Source: Rhodococcus sp. IEGM 1381 (lineage in GTDB: Bacteria; Actinomycetota; Actinomycetes; Mycobacteriales; Mycobacteriaceae). From it: a stretch of DNA of 64,000 bases. Made by a program: the position numbers and the translations under genes. Shown in pieces: positions 47,066-58,414 of the stretch. The notes beneath the pieces are model-generated. The model saw nothing but the letters and a program-made list of their open reading frames with translations, was not told the DNA's origin and did not search any database. The DNA lies in the NCBI RefSeq assembly GCF_030056795.1, contig NZ_JASHKQ010000014.1, positions 43,640 through 107,639 of the forward strand. The letters run 5' to 3'. The stretch's first letter is position 1, and the number at the start of each line of letters is the position of its first letter.

Positions 47066-48208
47066 TCACAGGTTCAATCCGCGGCCGATGATCTCCTTCA
47101 TGATCTCGGTGGTGCCGCCGTAGATGGTCTGCACACGAGAATCCATGTAGGCCTTGGCGATCGGGTATTCCTTCATGTAGCCGTAGCCGCCGTGCAGCTG
47201 CAGGCACCGGTCGATCAGCTTGACCTGATTTTCGGTGGTCCACCATTTCGCCATCGCGGCTTCTTGGACGGTCAACTTGTCTTCGTTGAGCAGCTCGATG
47301 AACTTGTCCACCATGATGCGCGTGGCGGTGGTTTCGGTGGCCAACTCCGCCAACACGAATCGGGTGTTCTGGAACTTGCCGATCGACTTTCCGAAGGCCT
47401 TGCGGTCTCGGCAGTATTGGATGGTCATGTCCAGCGCCGATTCCATGGCCGCAGCAGCGACAACAGCGATCGAGAGCCGTTCCTGAGGAAGATTCTGCAT
47501 GAGATAGATGAAGCCCATGCCTTCCTCGCCCAGCAGGTTGGCCGCGGGCACGCGAACGTCGGTGAAGCTGAGTTCGGCTGTGTCCTGGGCCTTCATCCCG
47601 ATCTTGTCGAGGTTGCGGCCACGCTCGAAACCGGGCATATCGCGCTCGACGACCAGCAGGCTGAAGCCCTGGGCACCCTTTTCGGGGTCGGTGCACGCCA
47701 CGACGATGATCAAATCGGCGTTGATTCCGTTGGTGATGAACGTCTTCGAGCCGTTGAGCACCCAGTCGTCGCCGTCGCGAACGGCCTTGGTCTTGATGCC
47801 CTGCAGGTCGCTTCCGGTACCCGGCTCGGTCATGGCGATAGCGGTGATCAGCTCACCCGAACAGAATCCGGGGAGCCAACGCTGCTTCTGCTCGTCGTTG
47901 GCCAACTCGATGAAGTACGGCGCGACGACGTCGTTGTGCAGGGTGAAGCCGATGCCGCTGTAGCCGCCGCGAGTGGTTTCCTCGGTGACGATGGCGTTGT
48001 ACCGAAAGTCCTTGACGCCGCCGCCGCCGAACTCCTCAGGTGCGGCAGTTCCGAGGAAGCCCTGCTTACCGGCCTCGACCCAGACGCCGCGGTCGACGAT
48101 GTTCTGCTCTTCCCATTTCGCGTGATTGGGGGCAACGTGCTGTTCGAGAAACTTCCTGTACGACTCCCGGAACAGTTCGTGCTCTGGCTCGAAAAGTGTG
48201 CGTTCCAC
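47066..48208 (-). CDS. Acyl-CoA dehydrogenase
   Basis: The 380-residue FAD enzyme introduces the alpha,beta double bond in acyl-CoA. It has the signature AIAMTEPGTGSDLQGIKT, the FAD/substrate segment SKTFITNGINADLIIVV, the RxxFGK motif DRKAFGKSIGKFQ and the C-terminal QLHGGYGYMKEYPIAKAYMD...IYGGTTEIMKEIIGR with the catalytic Glu of IYGGTTE. The chain-length class is not clear; long-chain or related acyl groups are likely. AAGGAG lies 6 nt before the GTG at 48208. Confidence 0.92.
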   Translation of the reverse strand: MERTLFEPEHELFRESYRKFLEQHVAPNHAKWEEQNIVDRGVWVEAGKQGFLGTAAPEEFGGGGVKDFRYNAIVTEETTRGGYSGIGFTLHNDVVAPYFIELANDEQKQRWLPGFCSGELITAIAMTEPGTGSDLQGIKTKAVRDGDDWVLNGSKTFITNGINADLIIVVACTDPEKGAQGFSLLVVERDMPGFERGRNLDKIGMKAQDTAELSFTDVRVPAANLLGEEGMGFIYLMQNLPQERLSIAVVAAAAMESALDMTIQYCRDRKAFGKSIGKFQNTRFVLAELATETTATRIMVDKFIELLNEDKLTVQEAAMAKWWTTENQVKLIDRCLQLHGGYGYMKEYPIAKAYMDSRVQTIYGGTTEIMKEIIGRGLNL

Positions 48209-48361
48209 GCAGATCTCCTTGTTCGGTGCGCACCGTCGTCTACCGCGAGAAAGGGGTGTCACAGCGCGGTCGTCGGTGCGACTGACGTCACCGTTCAACA
48301 GTACGTTCGCGGTGAGTCGGGGGTCGATGACCAAAACGTGCGCGATCCGTGACCGCCCTCG

Positions 48362-49633
48362 CTAAGTCCGCCGGTTCGCGGTGCTTTTCGCGAGAGCCGA
48401 GACGATCGGATAGCCGACCAGGATGCCGAGCGAACCCCACGCGATACCGCCGAGTTCGATCGATCCGACCGACAGCGTGAGGTCGCCGATGCCCGCAACG
48501 AGCGCCGCGGCGACGACGATCAGGTTGACCGGATCGGCGAAGTCCACTTTGGCATCGGTCCAGATGCGGACGCCCAGTAGTCCGATGAGTCCGTACAGAA
48601 CCAGGGTCGCTCCCCCGATGACCCCGTCGGGGACGGTGAAGATCAGCGCACCGAACTTGGGCGAAAACGCCAGCACTATCGCGGTGAAGGCCGCGACCCA
48701 GTACGCGGCCGTCGAATAAACGCGCGTAGCGGCCATGACCCCGATGTTCTCTGCATACGTGGTGGTGCCCGAGCCACCAGCGGCTCCGGCCAGAGTGGTC
48801 GCCAACCCGTCGGCAATCAGCGCGTCACCGGCCACGTCGTCGAGGTTCTTGCCGGTCATCGCCGCGACCGCTTTGACGTGTCCGACGTTCTCGGCGACCA
48901 GGACGATCACCACCGGCAACGCCACCAGGATCACCGACAGCTCGAACGACGGTCCACGAAACTCGGGCAGACCGATCCAGCTGGCCGCACTCAGGGCGTC
49001 GAGGCGTGGTTGCGCGATTCCGCCGGTGACGGCAGCGAAAACCCAGCCCACGACGACACCGAGCAGAATTCCGAGCCGGCCGAGCAGTCCCGGTCCTACG
49101 GCCGTGGCCAGCAGAATGGCAACCAGCGTCACTGCAGCGATCAAGGGCTGCGCCTCGAACGACGTCGTTGCGGCCGGGGCCAGATTGAGCCCGATCAACA
49201 CGACCACCGCGCCGGTCACCACTGGCGGCATCGCTGCGTCGAGGACGCGCCGACCGGCGATCTTGACGACGACACCGATGGCCGCAAGCACGACACCGAC
49301 ACACAGGACGGCGCCGAGTTGCGCGGCCGGGCCGTTGGCCTGGGTGGCGCCGAGTGGAGCCAGGAATGCGAAGGACGACCCCAGGTAGCTGGGCACCCGC
49401 CCCCTGGTGATGATCAGGAACAGCACCGTTCCGATGCCCGAGAACAGCAGTGTCGTCGAGACCGGGAAACCGGTGATCGTCGGAACGAGCAGTGTTGCAC
49501 CGAACATGGCGACGACGTGCTGCATCCCGATGCCGATGGTGCGCGGCCACGACAACCGTTCGTCCGGTGCTACCACCGCCCCGGCCTCGACGGTCTTTCC
49601 GTTTCCGTGCAGCGTCCAACCCAGATTTCTCAT
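48362..49633 (-). CDS. Uracil/xanthine (nucleobase:cation symporter-2) permease
   Basis: The 423-residue transporter of the NCS2/SLC23 family has about 14 hydrophobic segments and the family landmarks MQHVVAMFGATLLVP, SSFAFLAPLGA, NVGHVKAVAAMTGKNL and GGSGTTTYAENIGVMA. The EN in TTTYAENIG (helix 10) is typical of uracil permeases of the UraA group. A TAGTCT hexamer lies 9 nt before the ATG. It begins 20 bp after ptsI on the same strand and could have its own promoter. Confidence 0.9.
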   Translation of the reverse strand: MRNLGWTLHGNGKTVEAGAVVAPDERLSWPRTIGIGMQHVVAMFGATLLVPTITGFPVSTTLLFSGIGTVLFLIITRGRVPSYLGSSFAFLAPLGATQANGPAAQLGAVLCVGVVLAAIGVVVKIAGRRVLDAAMPPVVTGAVVVLIGLNLAPAATTSFEAQPLIAAVTLVAILLATAVGPGLLGRLGILLGVVVGWVFAAVTGGIAQPRLDALSAASWIGLPEFRGPSFELSVILVALPVVIVLVAENVGHVKAVAAMTGKNLDDVAGDALIADGLATTLAGAAGGSGTTTYAENIGVMAATRVYSTAAYWVAAFTAIVLAFSPKFGALIFTVPDGVIGGATLVLYGLIGLLGVRIWTDAKVDFADPVNLIVVAAALVAGIGDLTLSVGSIELGGIAWGSLGILVGYPIVSALAKSTANRRT

Positions 49634-49653
49634 GATGGGAAAAGACTATTGCG

Positions 49654-51384
<1,731 letters not shown>

Positions 51385-51474
51385 GTGGTCCTCCTCGGAT
51401 CCTGCGTGAACAAAAGGTCTTCGTACTGTTCGGCGAGCTGTGGCGCACCCAATTGCTTGCCTGTGTTGTGACCG

Positions 51475-51520
51475 AGATTACTCCAAAGCCTTGACATGTC
51501 AACACACACGGGCGTAAAAC
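51475..51520. promoter_or_regulatory. Divergent ptsI/fruR promoters sharing a palindromic -35
   Basis: TTGACATGTCAA (51491-51502) is a 12-bp palindrome holding a perfect TTGACA on both strands. For ptsI (minus), TAATCT (51480-51475) follows after 16 bp. For fruR (plus), TAAAAC (51515-51520) follows after 18 bp, a weaker -10. The ptsI leader would be about 85 nt. Confidence 0.65.
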
Positions 51521-51539
51521 AACATAAAGCAACATCAAC
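51520..51539 (+). promoter_or_regulatory. Candidate operator: CAACAT direct repeats
   Basis: CAACAT occurs at 51520-51525 and 51530-51535, followed by CAAC (51536-51539), giving a 10-bp period (one helical turn). It lies just downstream of the fruR -10. DeoR-family regulators often bind direct repeats of this kind, so FruR is the natural candidate. Confidence 0.35.
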
Positions 51540-51555
51540 CGGGAAGGAGACGCAG

Positions 51556-52323
51556 GTGTACGCCGAAGAACGACAGCACGCGATTGCCGAACTGATCAGT
51601 ACACATGGCCGTGTCTCCGTCAACGATCTTTCTGCCACGTACGGCGTCACCACCGAAACCGTGCGGCGCGACCTCGCCACTCTCGATCGAATGGGAGTCG
51701 TCCGTCGCGTCCACGGTGGAGCAGTACCCGCATCAGCACTGACCACACTCGAGCCCGGCGTCTCCGAGCGAGAATTCACTCGCGCAGACCAGAAGGACGC
51801 AATCGCAGCCGCGGCGTTGTCCTTCCTGCCGCCTGTGGGCGGCAGCGCGGTGTTCGACGCCGGTACTACCACGGGCCGGCTGGCAGGTCTGCTTCCACAC
51901 GATCGCGAACTGACATTGGTGACCAACGCGGTACCGATCGCCGCTCGAGCTGCCACCATGCCGAGCATCAATCTTCGGTTGCTCGGTGGACGCGTACGCG
52001 GAACCACTCAGGCGGCCGTCGGCGACGAAGCACTGCGGGCCCTCGAATGGCTTCGGGTGGACGTCGCGTTCATCGGCACCAACGCCATCAGCGTCGGGCA
52101 CGGGCTGTCCACCCCGGACAGCGACGAGGCTGCAGTCAAGCGTGCGATGGTCGACGCGGCGAATCATGTTGTCGTACTGGCAGATTCGTCGAAGATCGGC
52201 CGCGAGCACCTGGTGAGTTTCGCCCGAGTGGAGTCCATCGACGTCATCGTCACCGACAGCGACATCTCGACCGACGACCGTAAGAATCTCAGCGACAAAG
52301 GAATCGAGGTGGTGATCGCATGA
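51556..52323 (+). CDS. DeoR-family transcriptional regulator of fructose PTS genes (FruR-like)
   Basis: The 255-residue protein has an N-terminal DeoR-type HTH (RQHAIAELISTHGRVSVNDLSATYGVTTETVRRDLATLDRMG) and a C-terminal sugar-phosphate-binding domain (FDAGTTTGRLAGLLP, LVTNAVPIAA, LLGGRVRG, FIGTNAIS, LADSSKIGREHL). The effector is probably fructose-1-phosphate. GTG 51556 (VYAEERQ) follows GGGAAGGAG. Its TGA overlaps the fruK ATG. It is divergent from ptsI, sharing a promoter region. Confidence 0.9.
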   Translation: MYAEERQHAIAELISTHGRVSVNDLSATYGVTTETVRRDLATLDRMGVVRRVHGGAVPASALTTLEPGVSEREFTRADQKDAIAAAALSFLPPVGGSAVFDAGTTTGRLAGLLPHDRELTLVTNAVPIAARAATMPSINLRLLGGRVRGTTQAAVGDEALRALEWLRVDVAFIGTNAISVGHGLSTPDSDEAAVKRAMVDAANHVVVLADSSKIGREHLVSFARVESIDVIVTDSDISTDDRKNLSDKGIEVVIA

Positions 52324-53330
52324 TGGTCACACTCACGGCCAACCCGAGCATGGACCGCACGGTCACACTCGACGCACCGCTCGTCCGCGGCGGCGTGCAC
52401 CGGGCATCGACGTCGGCCACAGACCCGGGTGGCAAGGGCGTCAACGTCGCTCGTGTCCTCGGCGGATCCGGAGTCGAGGCGTTGGCAGTTCTCCCGGCCA
52501 ACGTCGGCGACCCGCTGCTCGACGCGATGGCCGCGAAAGGAGTGCACTACTCGGCAGTCCCGACGTCGGGGCCGGCCCGAACCAACATCACGGTCAGCGA
52601 GATCGGTGGTACGACCACCAAGATCAACGAGCCGGGCGCAACGGTGTCGGAGCAGACCCGCGCCGAACTGCGCAAGCGGATCCTCACTCTCGCGGTGGAC
52701 GCCGAATGGGTCGTTCTGTCGGGTTCTCTCCCGCCCGGCCTGCCCGTCGACTGGTATGCCGAGCTCGTCATTGCGCTGCGGGCCACCTCGGCAAAGGTTG
52801 CGGTGGATACGTCCGACGAGCCTCTCCTCGCTCTCGCACACGCATTTCCGGCATCGGCACCGGATCTGATCAAACCCAATTCCGAGGAACTTGCCCAGCT
52901 CACCGGGTACGATTCCGATGAGCTGGAAAGCGCAGCAGCACTGGGTGATCCGACAGCCGCGATCGCTGCCAGCACAATTCTTCTGGGCCGAGGTGTCGGC
53001 GCGGTACTGGCCACCCTCGGTAGTGCCGGGGCCGTTCTGGTAACCGAAAACGGTTCCTGGTATGCCAGTCCGCCTCCGATCACCGCGGTGAGCACGGTCG
53101 GTGCAGGCGATTCCTCGCTGGCCGGCTACATCCTCGCCGATGCCGAAAACTGTTCCAACGCAGACAAACTTCGCCGCGCCGTCGCCTACGGAACGGCAGC
53201 AACCGCACTTCCAGGCACCACGCTTCCCCTGCCCGAGCAGACCCACCCGAATTCGGTGACGGTCCGTGCGCTCGACATCCCCACGCCCGTCACCCCGTCC
53301 ACACTCTCCCCTTCTTCGAATCGTCTCTAG
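52320..53330 (+). CDS. fruK: 1-phosphofructokinase
   Basis: The 336-residue PfkB-family kinase converts fructose-1-phosphate to fructose-1,6-bisphosphate. Its motifs include TANPSMDRTV at the N-terminus, the substrate motif DPGGKGVNVARVL, DLIKPNSEELAQLTG and the anion-hole/catalytic VSTVGAGDSSLAGY (Asp264). The ATG at 52320 overlaps the fruR stop by 4 bp (ATGA); ATG 52323 is an alternative. fruA follows 11 bp later. Confidence 0.95.
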   Translation: MMVTLTANPSMDRTVTLDAPLVRGGVHRASTSATDPGGKGVNVARVLGGSGVEALAVLPANVGDPLLDAMAAKGVHYSAVPTSGPARTNITVSEIGGTTTKINEPGATVSEQTRAELRKRILTLAVDAEWVVLSGSLPPGLPVDWYAELVIALRATSAKVAVDTSDEPLLALAHAFPASAPDLIKPNSEELAQLTGYDSDELESAAALGDPTAAIAASTILLGRGVGAVLATLGSAGAVLVTENGSWYASPPPITAVSTVGAGDSSLAGYILADAENCSNADKLRRAVAYGTAATALPGTTLPLPEQTHPNSVTVRALDIPTPVTPSTLSPSSNRL

Positions 53331-53341
53331 GAGTCTGCACA

Positions 53342-55390
53342 ATGTCCACCCCCACCGAAGATCAGCAGATCATCGCCGAGGATCTGATCCTCCTCGACGC
53401 CGATCTCGGCGAATCCAAGGAAGCCGTCATCGAACGCCTCGCAGGTGTTCTGGCCTCAGCGGGTCGCGCAACCGACACCGATGCCCTGCGCGACGCCGCT
53501 CTGGCCCGCGAAGCACAGTCGGCCACCGGCCTACCCGGCGGCATCGCCATCCCCCACTGCCGCTCCGAGGCGGTCACTTCGGCCTCGCTCGGGTTCGCCA
53601 GGCTCAGCCCGAAGGTCGATTTCGGTGCCCCCGACGGCCCCGCCGATCTGGTGTTCCTCATCGCTGCGCCGGCCGGTGCCGGTTCCGCGCACATGAAGTT
53701 GCTCTCCAGCCTGGCGCGGGCACTGGTCAAGCCGGAGTTCGTCACCTCGCTGCGCAACGCGTCCTCGGCAGCCGAGATCGTCTCGCTCGTCGACGGGGTC
53801 ATCAACCCGGCGGCCAACCCCGCCGCAGCCACTCCTGCCGCTGCACCTGTCTCCACCGCCAAGCACAGCGCGGCGGACACCCCCGCGGAGGCGTCGTCGG
53901 CCCCGAAGCACATCGTCGCCGTCACCGCCTGCCCCACCGGAATCGCGCACACCTACATGGCTGCCGACTCCCTCGTGGCAGCAGGAGAGCGTGCCGGAGT
54001 CACCGTCCACGTCGAGACCCAGGGCTCGAGCGGCAGCACGCCGTTGGATCCCTCGATCATCGCCGGAGCCGAAGCAGTCATCTTCGCCACCGATGTGGGC
54101 GTCAAGGGCCGCGAGCGTTTCGCCGGCAAGCCCGTCATCTCCTCGGGCGTCAAGCGCGCCATCAACGAGCCCGACGTCATGCTCACCGAAGCCCTTCGCG
54201 CCGCGCTGAACCCCGATGCAGCCCGTGTCGGCGGTACCGCGGTCGCGGCCGGTTCGAACGACTCGGCCGGCGAACTCGGCTGGGGCACCCGACTGCGGCA
54301 GATCCTGCTGACCGGCGTCAGCTACATGATTCCGTTCGTCGCTGCCGGTGGTCTGCTGATCGCTCTGGGATTCTTTATCGGTGGCTTCGAAATCAAGGAC
54401 ATCGCGGCCGACGTCGTAGTGAATTATTCACTCACCGAACTGCCCGACGGCGGTTTGAAGATCTATCTGGGTGCCGTGCTATTCCAAATCGGAGCGCTGT
54501 CCTTCAGTTTCCTGGTTCCCGCGCTGGCCGGCTACATTTCGTACGCCATCGCCGACCGGCCGGGCCTCGCACCGGGATTCACCGCCGGCGCGGTGGCTGT
54601 GCTCGTGGGCGCAGGCTTCATCGGTGGTCTGGTCGGTGGCCTCATCGCCGGCTTCGTCGCTCTGTGGGTCAGTCGGTGGAAGATCCCCGCCGTCCTGCGC
54701 GGTCTCATGCCGGTGGTCGTCATCCCTCTCGTTGCTTCGCTCGTTGTCGGTGGTCTCATGTTCTTGGTCCTCGGAAAGCCGCTCGCAGCTATCACCAGTG
54801 GGCTGACCGACTGGCTCAACGGCCTCAGCGGCTCTGCGGTGATCGTCCTCGGCATCATTCTCGGCCTGATGATGTGCTTCGACCTCGGCGGACCGGTCAA
54901 CAAGGCTGCCTACGCCTTCGCAACGGCAGGCCTGTCTGTCACCGACACCGCGTCACTACGCATCATGGCAGCGGTCATGGCAGCCGGCATGGTGCCGCCG
55001 CTGGCGATGGCCCTCGCCTCGACCGTTCGGTCGCGTCTGTTCACCGAGGCCGAGCGCGAGAACGGCAAGGCTGCCTGGTTCCTCGGAGCAGCATTCATCT
55101 CCGAGGGCGCGATCCCGTTCGCTGCTGCCGATCCGTTCCGCGTCATCCCCTCGATGATGGCCGGTGGCGCCGTGACCGGCGCGATGATCATGGCGTTCGA
55201 CGTCACCCTCAGTGCCCCGCACGGTGGCATCTTCGTCTTCGTAGCCATCGGGAACCTACTCGGATTCCTCATCTCGCTGGCCGTGGGCACCATCGTGGCC
55301 GCGTTCCTGGTCGTCTCCGCCAAACAGTTCATCAAGGGTAAGAACGCCCCGTCCGACGCCGAAATCGATCCCGCACTCGCCGGCGTCTGA
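53342..55390 (+). CDS. fruA: PTS fructose-specific enzyme IIABC
   Basis: The 682-residue permease imports fructose with phosphorylation at C1. It has a IIA domain at the N-terminus (His72 in GIAIPHCRSEAV), a linker rich in Ala/Pro/Thr, a IIB domain (Cys197 in VTACPTGIAHTYMAADSL) and a IIC membrane domain from about residue 315 (TRLRQILLTGVSYMIPFVAAGG onward). AGGAG lies 8 nt before the ATG. It is followed 43 bp later by ptsH, the HPr gene, on the same strand. Confidence 0.96.
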   Translation: MSTPTEDQQIIAEDLILLDADLGESKEAVIERLAGVLASAGRATDTDALRDAALAREAQSATGLPGGIAIPHCRSEAVTSASLGFARLSPKVDFGAPDGPADLVFLIAAPAGAGSAHMKLLSSLARALVKPEFVTSLRNASSAAEIVSLVDGVINPAANPAAATPAAAPVSTAKHSAADTPAEASSAPKHIVAVTACPTGIAHTYMAADSLVAAGERAGVTVHVETQGSSGSTPLDPSIIAGAEAVIFATDVGVKGRERFAGKPVISSGVKRAINEPDVMLTEALRAALNPDAARVGGTAVAAGSNDSAGELGWGTRLRQILLTGVSYMIPFVAAGGLLIALGFFIGGFEIKDIAADVVVNYSLTELPDGGLKIYLGAVLFQIGALSFSFLVPALAGYISYAIADRPGLAPGFTAGAVAVLVGAGFIGGLVGGLIAGFVALWVSRWKIPAVLRGLMPVVVIPLVASLVVGGLMFLVLGKPLAAITSGLTDWLNGLSGSAVIVLGIILGLMMCFDLGGPVNKAAYAFATAGLSVTDTASLRIMAAVMAAGMVPPLAMALASTVRSRLFTEAERENGKAAWFLGAAFISEGAIPFAAADPFRVIPSMMAGGAVTGAMIMAFDVTLSAPHGGIFVFVAIGNLLGFLISLAVGTIVAAFLVVSAKQFIKGKNAPSDAEIDPALAGV

Positions 55391-55433
55391 CACTCGTTAC
55401 GATCGCAACGAACCCACTACGAAGGAGCAGCAC

Positions 55434-55691
55434 ATGCCCAGCACCACAGTCGCCGTCGGATCCTCGATCGGTCTGCACGCTCGTCCCGCAGCACTGATCG
55501 CCGACGCCGTCGCCGAAGCCGGCGTGGACGTCACCCTCGCAGTGGCCGACTCGGAGCCGGTGGACGCAGGTTCGGCCCTGATGATCATGACGCTCGGAGC
55601 CACCAAGGGCACCGAAGTCACCGTCAGCAGTGACGACCAGACAGCACTCGACAAGGTGGTCGCACTCGTCGAAGCTGATCTGGACGCCTGA
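55434..55691 (+). CDS. ptsH: Phosphocarrier protein HPr
   Basis: The 85-residue HPr transfers the phosphate from enzyme I to FruA. It has His15 in GSSIGLHARPAAL and a later Ser (Ser47, in AGSALMIMTLGA) at the position of the regulatory serine. GAAGGAG is upstream. It is the last gene of the fru operon. Confidence 0.95.
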   Translation: MPSTTVAVGSSIGLHARPAALIADAVAEAGVDVTLAVADSEPVDAGSALMIMTLGATKGTEVTVSSDDQTALDKVVALVEADLDA

Positions 55692-55699
55692 CCAGAGCG

Positions 55700-56788
55700 C
55701 TAGCGAGAACGCCTCGATCGCCGGACGGTGAATCCCACCGCTCCGGCGATCAGCACCACCCCGGCAGCGACGGCCGCTCGGAATATCCATTCCGAGTCCG
55801 TCGCTGCCGGCGTTTGCGAAGACTGCTCATCCACCACGACCGGCGAATTCTGTTCTTCCGCAGCAGGTGTGGGCGCGGAAACATCCAGCACGGCCGCGTC
55901 GGGAATCCCCAGAATGGGGGGAAGCGTCCCCGTTGTCGGTCCGAAGCCGGCCTCCGATGCGATGAGCAGCGATCCGTCGTCGGTGAAAGCCATGGCCTCG
56001 CCTTGCGGCTGATCGGGCAGCGGCACCACCGCGCGCGGCGCAGCAGGGTCGACCAGAGCAGACGCGATGTCGCCATCGGTCGGCTGGAACAGGTACGCGT
56101 CGGTGTATGTGCGTACCGCGGCGACGATGCCGTCTTCGGTCACCGCTCCCCCGGTCGCCAGAATGGATCCCACCACGAACGGCGGCCCACCGACCGTGTC
56201 CGTCGCGGTGAACGCCAGATCGCCCACCTTGCGCATCGGCGTCGGCCCCGGGCTGGTCAGATCGGCGACGGATTCGTCGCCTGCAGGTACGTACACTCCG
56301 CTGACGCCCGAGAGTTCCTTGGTGACGATCACCGGTCGACCGCCGGGTTCGATCAACACCGTCTCGGCGTCGTGCGCGCCGTCGGGGTACGTGAGCCGGT
56401 GCAGTTCGCCCGCGCCCGTCGTCGGGTCCATTCGCGTCAATGCCACTGTGTCGCGACGCATCTGGTTGTCGCCGATGTCGGCCAACCACAGCGAACCGTC
56501 GTACGCGGTCAGGTCCTCGACGTCGTACGGGTCGACGGGTACGTCGATCCACCGTTCTACAGCACAGTTCGCGTCGAGCACCGCGACCCGATCGTCGGCT
56601 CCACTGTCTCCGATCGCGTACAGAACACCGTCGATCGACGTCATCCCGGACAGTTCCGCGAGACCGGGATCAGTTGGCAGACAGTATGTTTGCGTGTCGA
56701 TCGGTGCAGCGAACGCCGTTCCGGAGAACGTGGTGGCGGTGGCGACCACAGACGCCGCAACGCCACGCACCACCAGCCGTGGCCCCAT
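55700..56788 (-). CDS. Secreted beta-propeller-like protein with C-terminal membrane anchor
   Basis: The 362-residue protein begins with a signal peptide (VVRGVAASVVATATTFSGTAFA, cleavage near residue 27), followed by a beta-rich domain of about 260 residues with repeating motifs such as LYAIGDSGADDRVAVLD and GSLWLADIGDN, suggesting a propeller. A Pro/Gln/Ser/Thr linker leads to a C-terminal membrane segment (WIFRAAVAAGVVLIAGAVGFTV) and a basic stop-transfer end (RRSRRSR). Its function is unknown. Its ATG is 5 bp after the hflX stop, so it is likely cotranscribed. Confidence 0.78.
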   Translation of the reverse strand: MGPRLVVRGVAASVVATATTFSGTAFAAPIDTQTYCLPTDPGLAELSGMTSIDGVLYAIGDSGADDRVAVLDANCAVERWIDVPVDPYDVEDLTAYDGSLWLADIGDNQMRRDTVALTRMDPTTGAGELHRLTYPDGAHDAETVLIEPGGRPVIVTKELSGVSGVYVPAGDESVADLTSPGPTPMRKVGDLAFTATDTVGGPPFVVGSILATGGAVTEDGIVAAVRTYTDAYLFQPTDGDIASALVDPAAPRAVVPLPDQPQGEAMAFTDDGSLLIASEAGFGPTTGTLPPILGIPDAAVLDVSAPTPAAEEQNSPVVVDEQSSQTPAATDSEWIFRAAVAAGVVLIAGAVGFTVRRSRRSR

Positions 56789-56793
56789 AGACG

Positions 56794-58335
56794 TCAGGCG
56801 CTGGGGACGATAGCCGTGAACTCGACGAGCGCAGCTGCCAGAGACTGCGGTACCCGAGCTTCGACGCGAGTGCCGTCCTCTTCGTGCGTGGACTGCACGA
56901 TTCGACCGTCGGTGTGGATCCGTGCGACCAGATCGCCGCGGGTGTACGGCACGAGGACGTCCACCAGTACGTCGGGCTCGGACAGGATCTCGCCGAGGTG
57001 ATCGCGCAACGCGTCGATACCCTCACCGGTCTTGGCCGAGACGAATCGCGCGCCGTCCAGCAGGCCGCGCAACTGCGTGAGCTGCACCGGGTCGGCAGCG
57101 TCGATCTTGTTGACCACCAACAATTCCGGCGGCATCTTCGCATCCTGCTCGCGAACCACGTCGGTGATCACTTCACGGACGGCCTTGATCTGATCGAGCG
57201 GCAGCGGATCGGAGCCGTCGACCACGTGCAGCAGCAGATCGGCATCGGTGACCTCCTCGAGCGTCGAGCGGAAGGCCTCGACCAACTGAGTCGGGAGATG
57301 CCGGACGAAGCCGACGGTATCGGTCAGCACGATCGCGCGGCCGTCCTCGAGAGTCGACTTACGCGTCGTGGGATCGAGGGTGGCGAACAACGCATTCTGA
57401 ACCAACACGCCGGAACCGGTCAACGCGTTCAGCAGACTCGACTTGCCCGCGTTGGTGTAACCGACGATCGCGATGGACGGCACCGTGCCGCTCAGTCGCT
57501 GTTCCCGTTTGGTGTCGCGGGCCTGCTTCATACCCTTGATCTCGCGGCGCAGCTTGGCCATCCGCTCACGAATGCGTCGGCGGTCGGTTTCGATCTTCGT
57601 TTCACCCGGTCCACGCAGACCGACACCGCCGTTGCTGCCTGCGCGTCCACCGGCCTGACGCGACATCGATTCACCCCAGCCGCGAAGCCTGGGCAACATG
57701 TACTCCATCTGAGCGAAAGCAACCTGCGCCTTGCCCTCTCGCGACGTCGCATGCTGCGCGAAGATGTCGAGGATCAGCGCGGTGCGGTCGATGACCTTCA
57801 CCTTGACGACCTTCTCCAGCGCGTTGAGCTGGGCGGGGGTCAGTTCGCCGTCGCAGATCACCGTGTCGGCTCCGGTCGCGAGCACGATGTCGCGGACCTC
57901 TTTTGCCTTACCGGAACCGATGTACGTCGCAGCATCGGGCTTGTCGCGCCGTTGCATCAACGCTTCGAGTACCTCCGAGCCTGCCGTCTCGGCCAGCGCC
58001 GCAAGTTCGGTCATGCTGGACTCCGCCTGCGCAGCAGTCCCGGTGGTCCACACTCCGACCAGCACGACGCGTTCGAGGCGTAGCTGTCGATACTCGACCT
58101 CGGTGACGTCGGTGAGCTCGGTGGACAGTCCGGCCACTCGTCGCAGCGCGGTGCGTTCTTCGAGTTGCATGTCACCCGAGGACGGCGAGTCCTCGTCGTT
58201 GAGCGGAGATCGGGCCAGCCGCCTCGACCACGCGTCGGATTCCTCGCGGGTCCATGCAGATGCGGTATCGGGTGAACCGTCGGCATTCTGGTCGACCGGT
58301 TCGCCCGCAGGTGATGTTTCATGTGAGTTCGTCAT
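56794..58335 (-). CDS. hflX: GTPase HflX
   Basis: The 513-residue ribosome-associated GTPase splits stalled or hibernating ribosomes. It has an N-terminal HflX domain (YIGSGKAKEVRDIVLATGADTVICDGELTPAQLNALE), the linker GGVGLRGPGETKIETDRRRI, the G domain with G1 GYTNAGKSSLLNAL, G3 DTVGFVRHLP, G4 VVNKID and G5 SAKTGEG. A 70-residue acidic N-terminal extension is present. GGGGGA lies before the ATG at 58335. It is syntenic with Rv2725c. A stop-start gap of 5 bp links it to the secreted protein gene. Confidence 0.96.
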   Translation of the reverse strand: MTNSHETSPAGEPVDQNADGSPDTASAWTREESDAWSRRLARSPLNDEDSPSSGDMQLEERTALRRVAGLSTELTDVTEVEYRQLRLERVVLVGVWTTGTAAQAESSMTELAALAETAGSEVLEALMQRRDKPDAATYIGSGKAKEVRDIVLATGADTVICDGELTPAQLNALEKVVKVKVIDRTALILDIFAQHATSREGKAQVAFAQMEYMLPRLRGWGESMSRQAGGRAGSNGGVGLRGPGETKIETDRRRIRERMAKLRREIKGMKQARDTKREQRLSGTVPSIAIVGYTNAGKSSLLNALTGSGVLVQNALFATLDPTTRKSTLEDGRAIVLTDTVGFVRHLPTQLVEAFRSTLEEVTDADLLLHVVDGSDPLPLDQIKAVREVITDVVREQDAKMPPELLVVNKIDAADPVQLTQLRGLLDGARFVSAKTGEGIDALRDHLGEILSEPDVLVDVLVPYTRGDLVARIHTDGRIVQSTHEEDGTRVEARVPQSLAAALVEFTAIVPSA

Positions 58336-58414
58336 ACATCCCCCATGATCCACGAAAATCCCAGCGTGTGCACGCGGGTTTCGGCTCCGCACACACATCA
58401 GGCCCGAGGAGACG

